This document shows, piece by piece, positions 16,886 through 16,927 of a DNA stretch of 16,927 bases. The notes below the pieces were generated by a model that did not search any database, had not been told where the DNA came from, and saw only the letters and a program-made list of their open reading frames with translations. Each line of letters begins with the position of its first letter. The first letter of the stretch is position 1. The stretch spans positions 1 through 16,927 of the forward strand of contig MU657491.1 of assembly GCA_026770575.1 (NCBI GenBank). The letters run 5' to 3'. A program made the translations under genes and the position numbers. The DNA is from Pelagophyceae sp. CCMP2097 (taxonomy: Eukaryota > Sar > Pelagophyceae).

Positions 16886-16927
16886 GTGAGTCTTGAAGCG
16901 CGAGCTGGAGGGATGCGTTTGCCCATT

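Overview
Organism and setting. The window is eukaryotic nuclear DNA. Genes are interrupted by very short GT-AG introns (51-64 nt in the clearest cases), donors are often GTGCGT or GTGAG, one promoter carries a TATA box, and GC-rich coding islands sit in AT-richer sequence full of inverted-repeat transposons, a probable tRNA-derived SINE and simple repeats. No bacterial operon or ribosome-binding signals are seen. A unicellular alga with a GC-rich, compact-intron genome (for example a stramenopile such as a pelagophyte) fits best, but this is inference and there is no phylogenetic marker gene to settle it.

Layout. 2-427: 3' end of a protein with Ser/Thr/Glu-rich repeats. 428-1410: no gene seen. 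1411-1809: MITE with TA target duplication. 1885-3991 (minus): an 11-exon gene reconstructed here as an Exo84/EXOC8-like exocyst subunit of about 475 residues. 4205-4965: five-unit array of a 52-codon repeat, readable on the minus strand but decayed. 5419-6133: segment bounded by 42-bp inverted repeats and filled with a GAGCGAGCGAGCGACTT motif. 6144-6801: transposon-like element with 35-bp perfect terminal inverted repeats (TIRs), TA flanks, a GC-rich core and a perfect 28-bp palindrome; related repeats run to 7243. 7283-8061: N-terminal half of a tyrosine-recombinase-like gene with a 53-nt intron. 8232-8397: SINE candidate with 10-bp target duplication. 8531-9401: Tc1/mariner-type element with 88-bp TIRs, a transposase helix-turn-helix remnant and an opposing ORF. 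10536-11108: poorly defined gene or gene remnant. 11255-11438: small MITE. 11439-13857: no supported gene, several repeats and low-complexity DNA. 13867-15548: C-terminal half of a tyrosine-recombinase-like protein fused to a long unfamiliar C-terminal region, with one frameshift. 16055-16885: TATA promoter and first exon of an unrecognised gene that leaves the window through a consensus splice donor.

How the parts relate. The Exo84-like gene looks like an ordinary housekeeping gene with a consistent spliced frame. Nearly everything else is mobile or repeat-derived. The most interesting relation is that the two recombinase-like pieces lie on the same strand, in N-to-C order, carry complementary parts of the catalytic domain, and are separated by about 5.8 kb that contains the SINE, the Tc1-type element and a MITE. 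They may be one disrupted element, or two independent truncated copies of one family.
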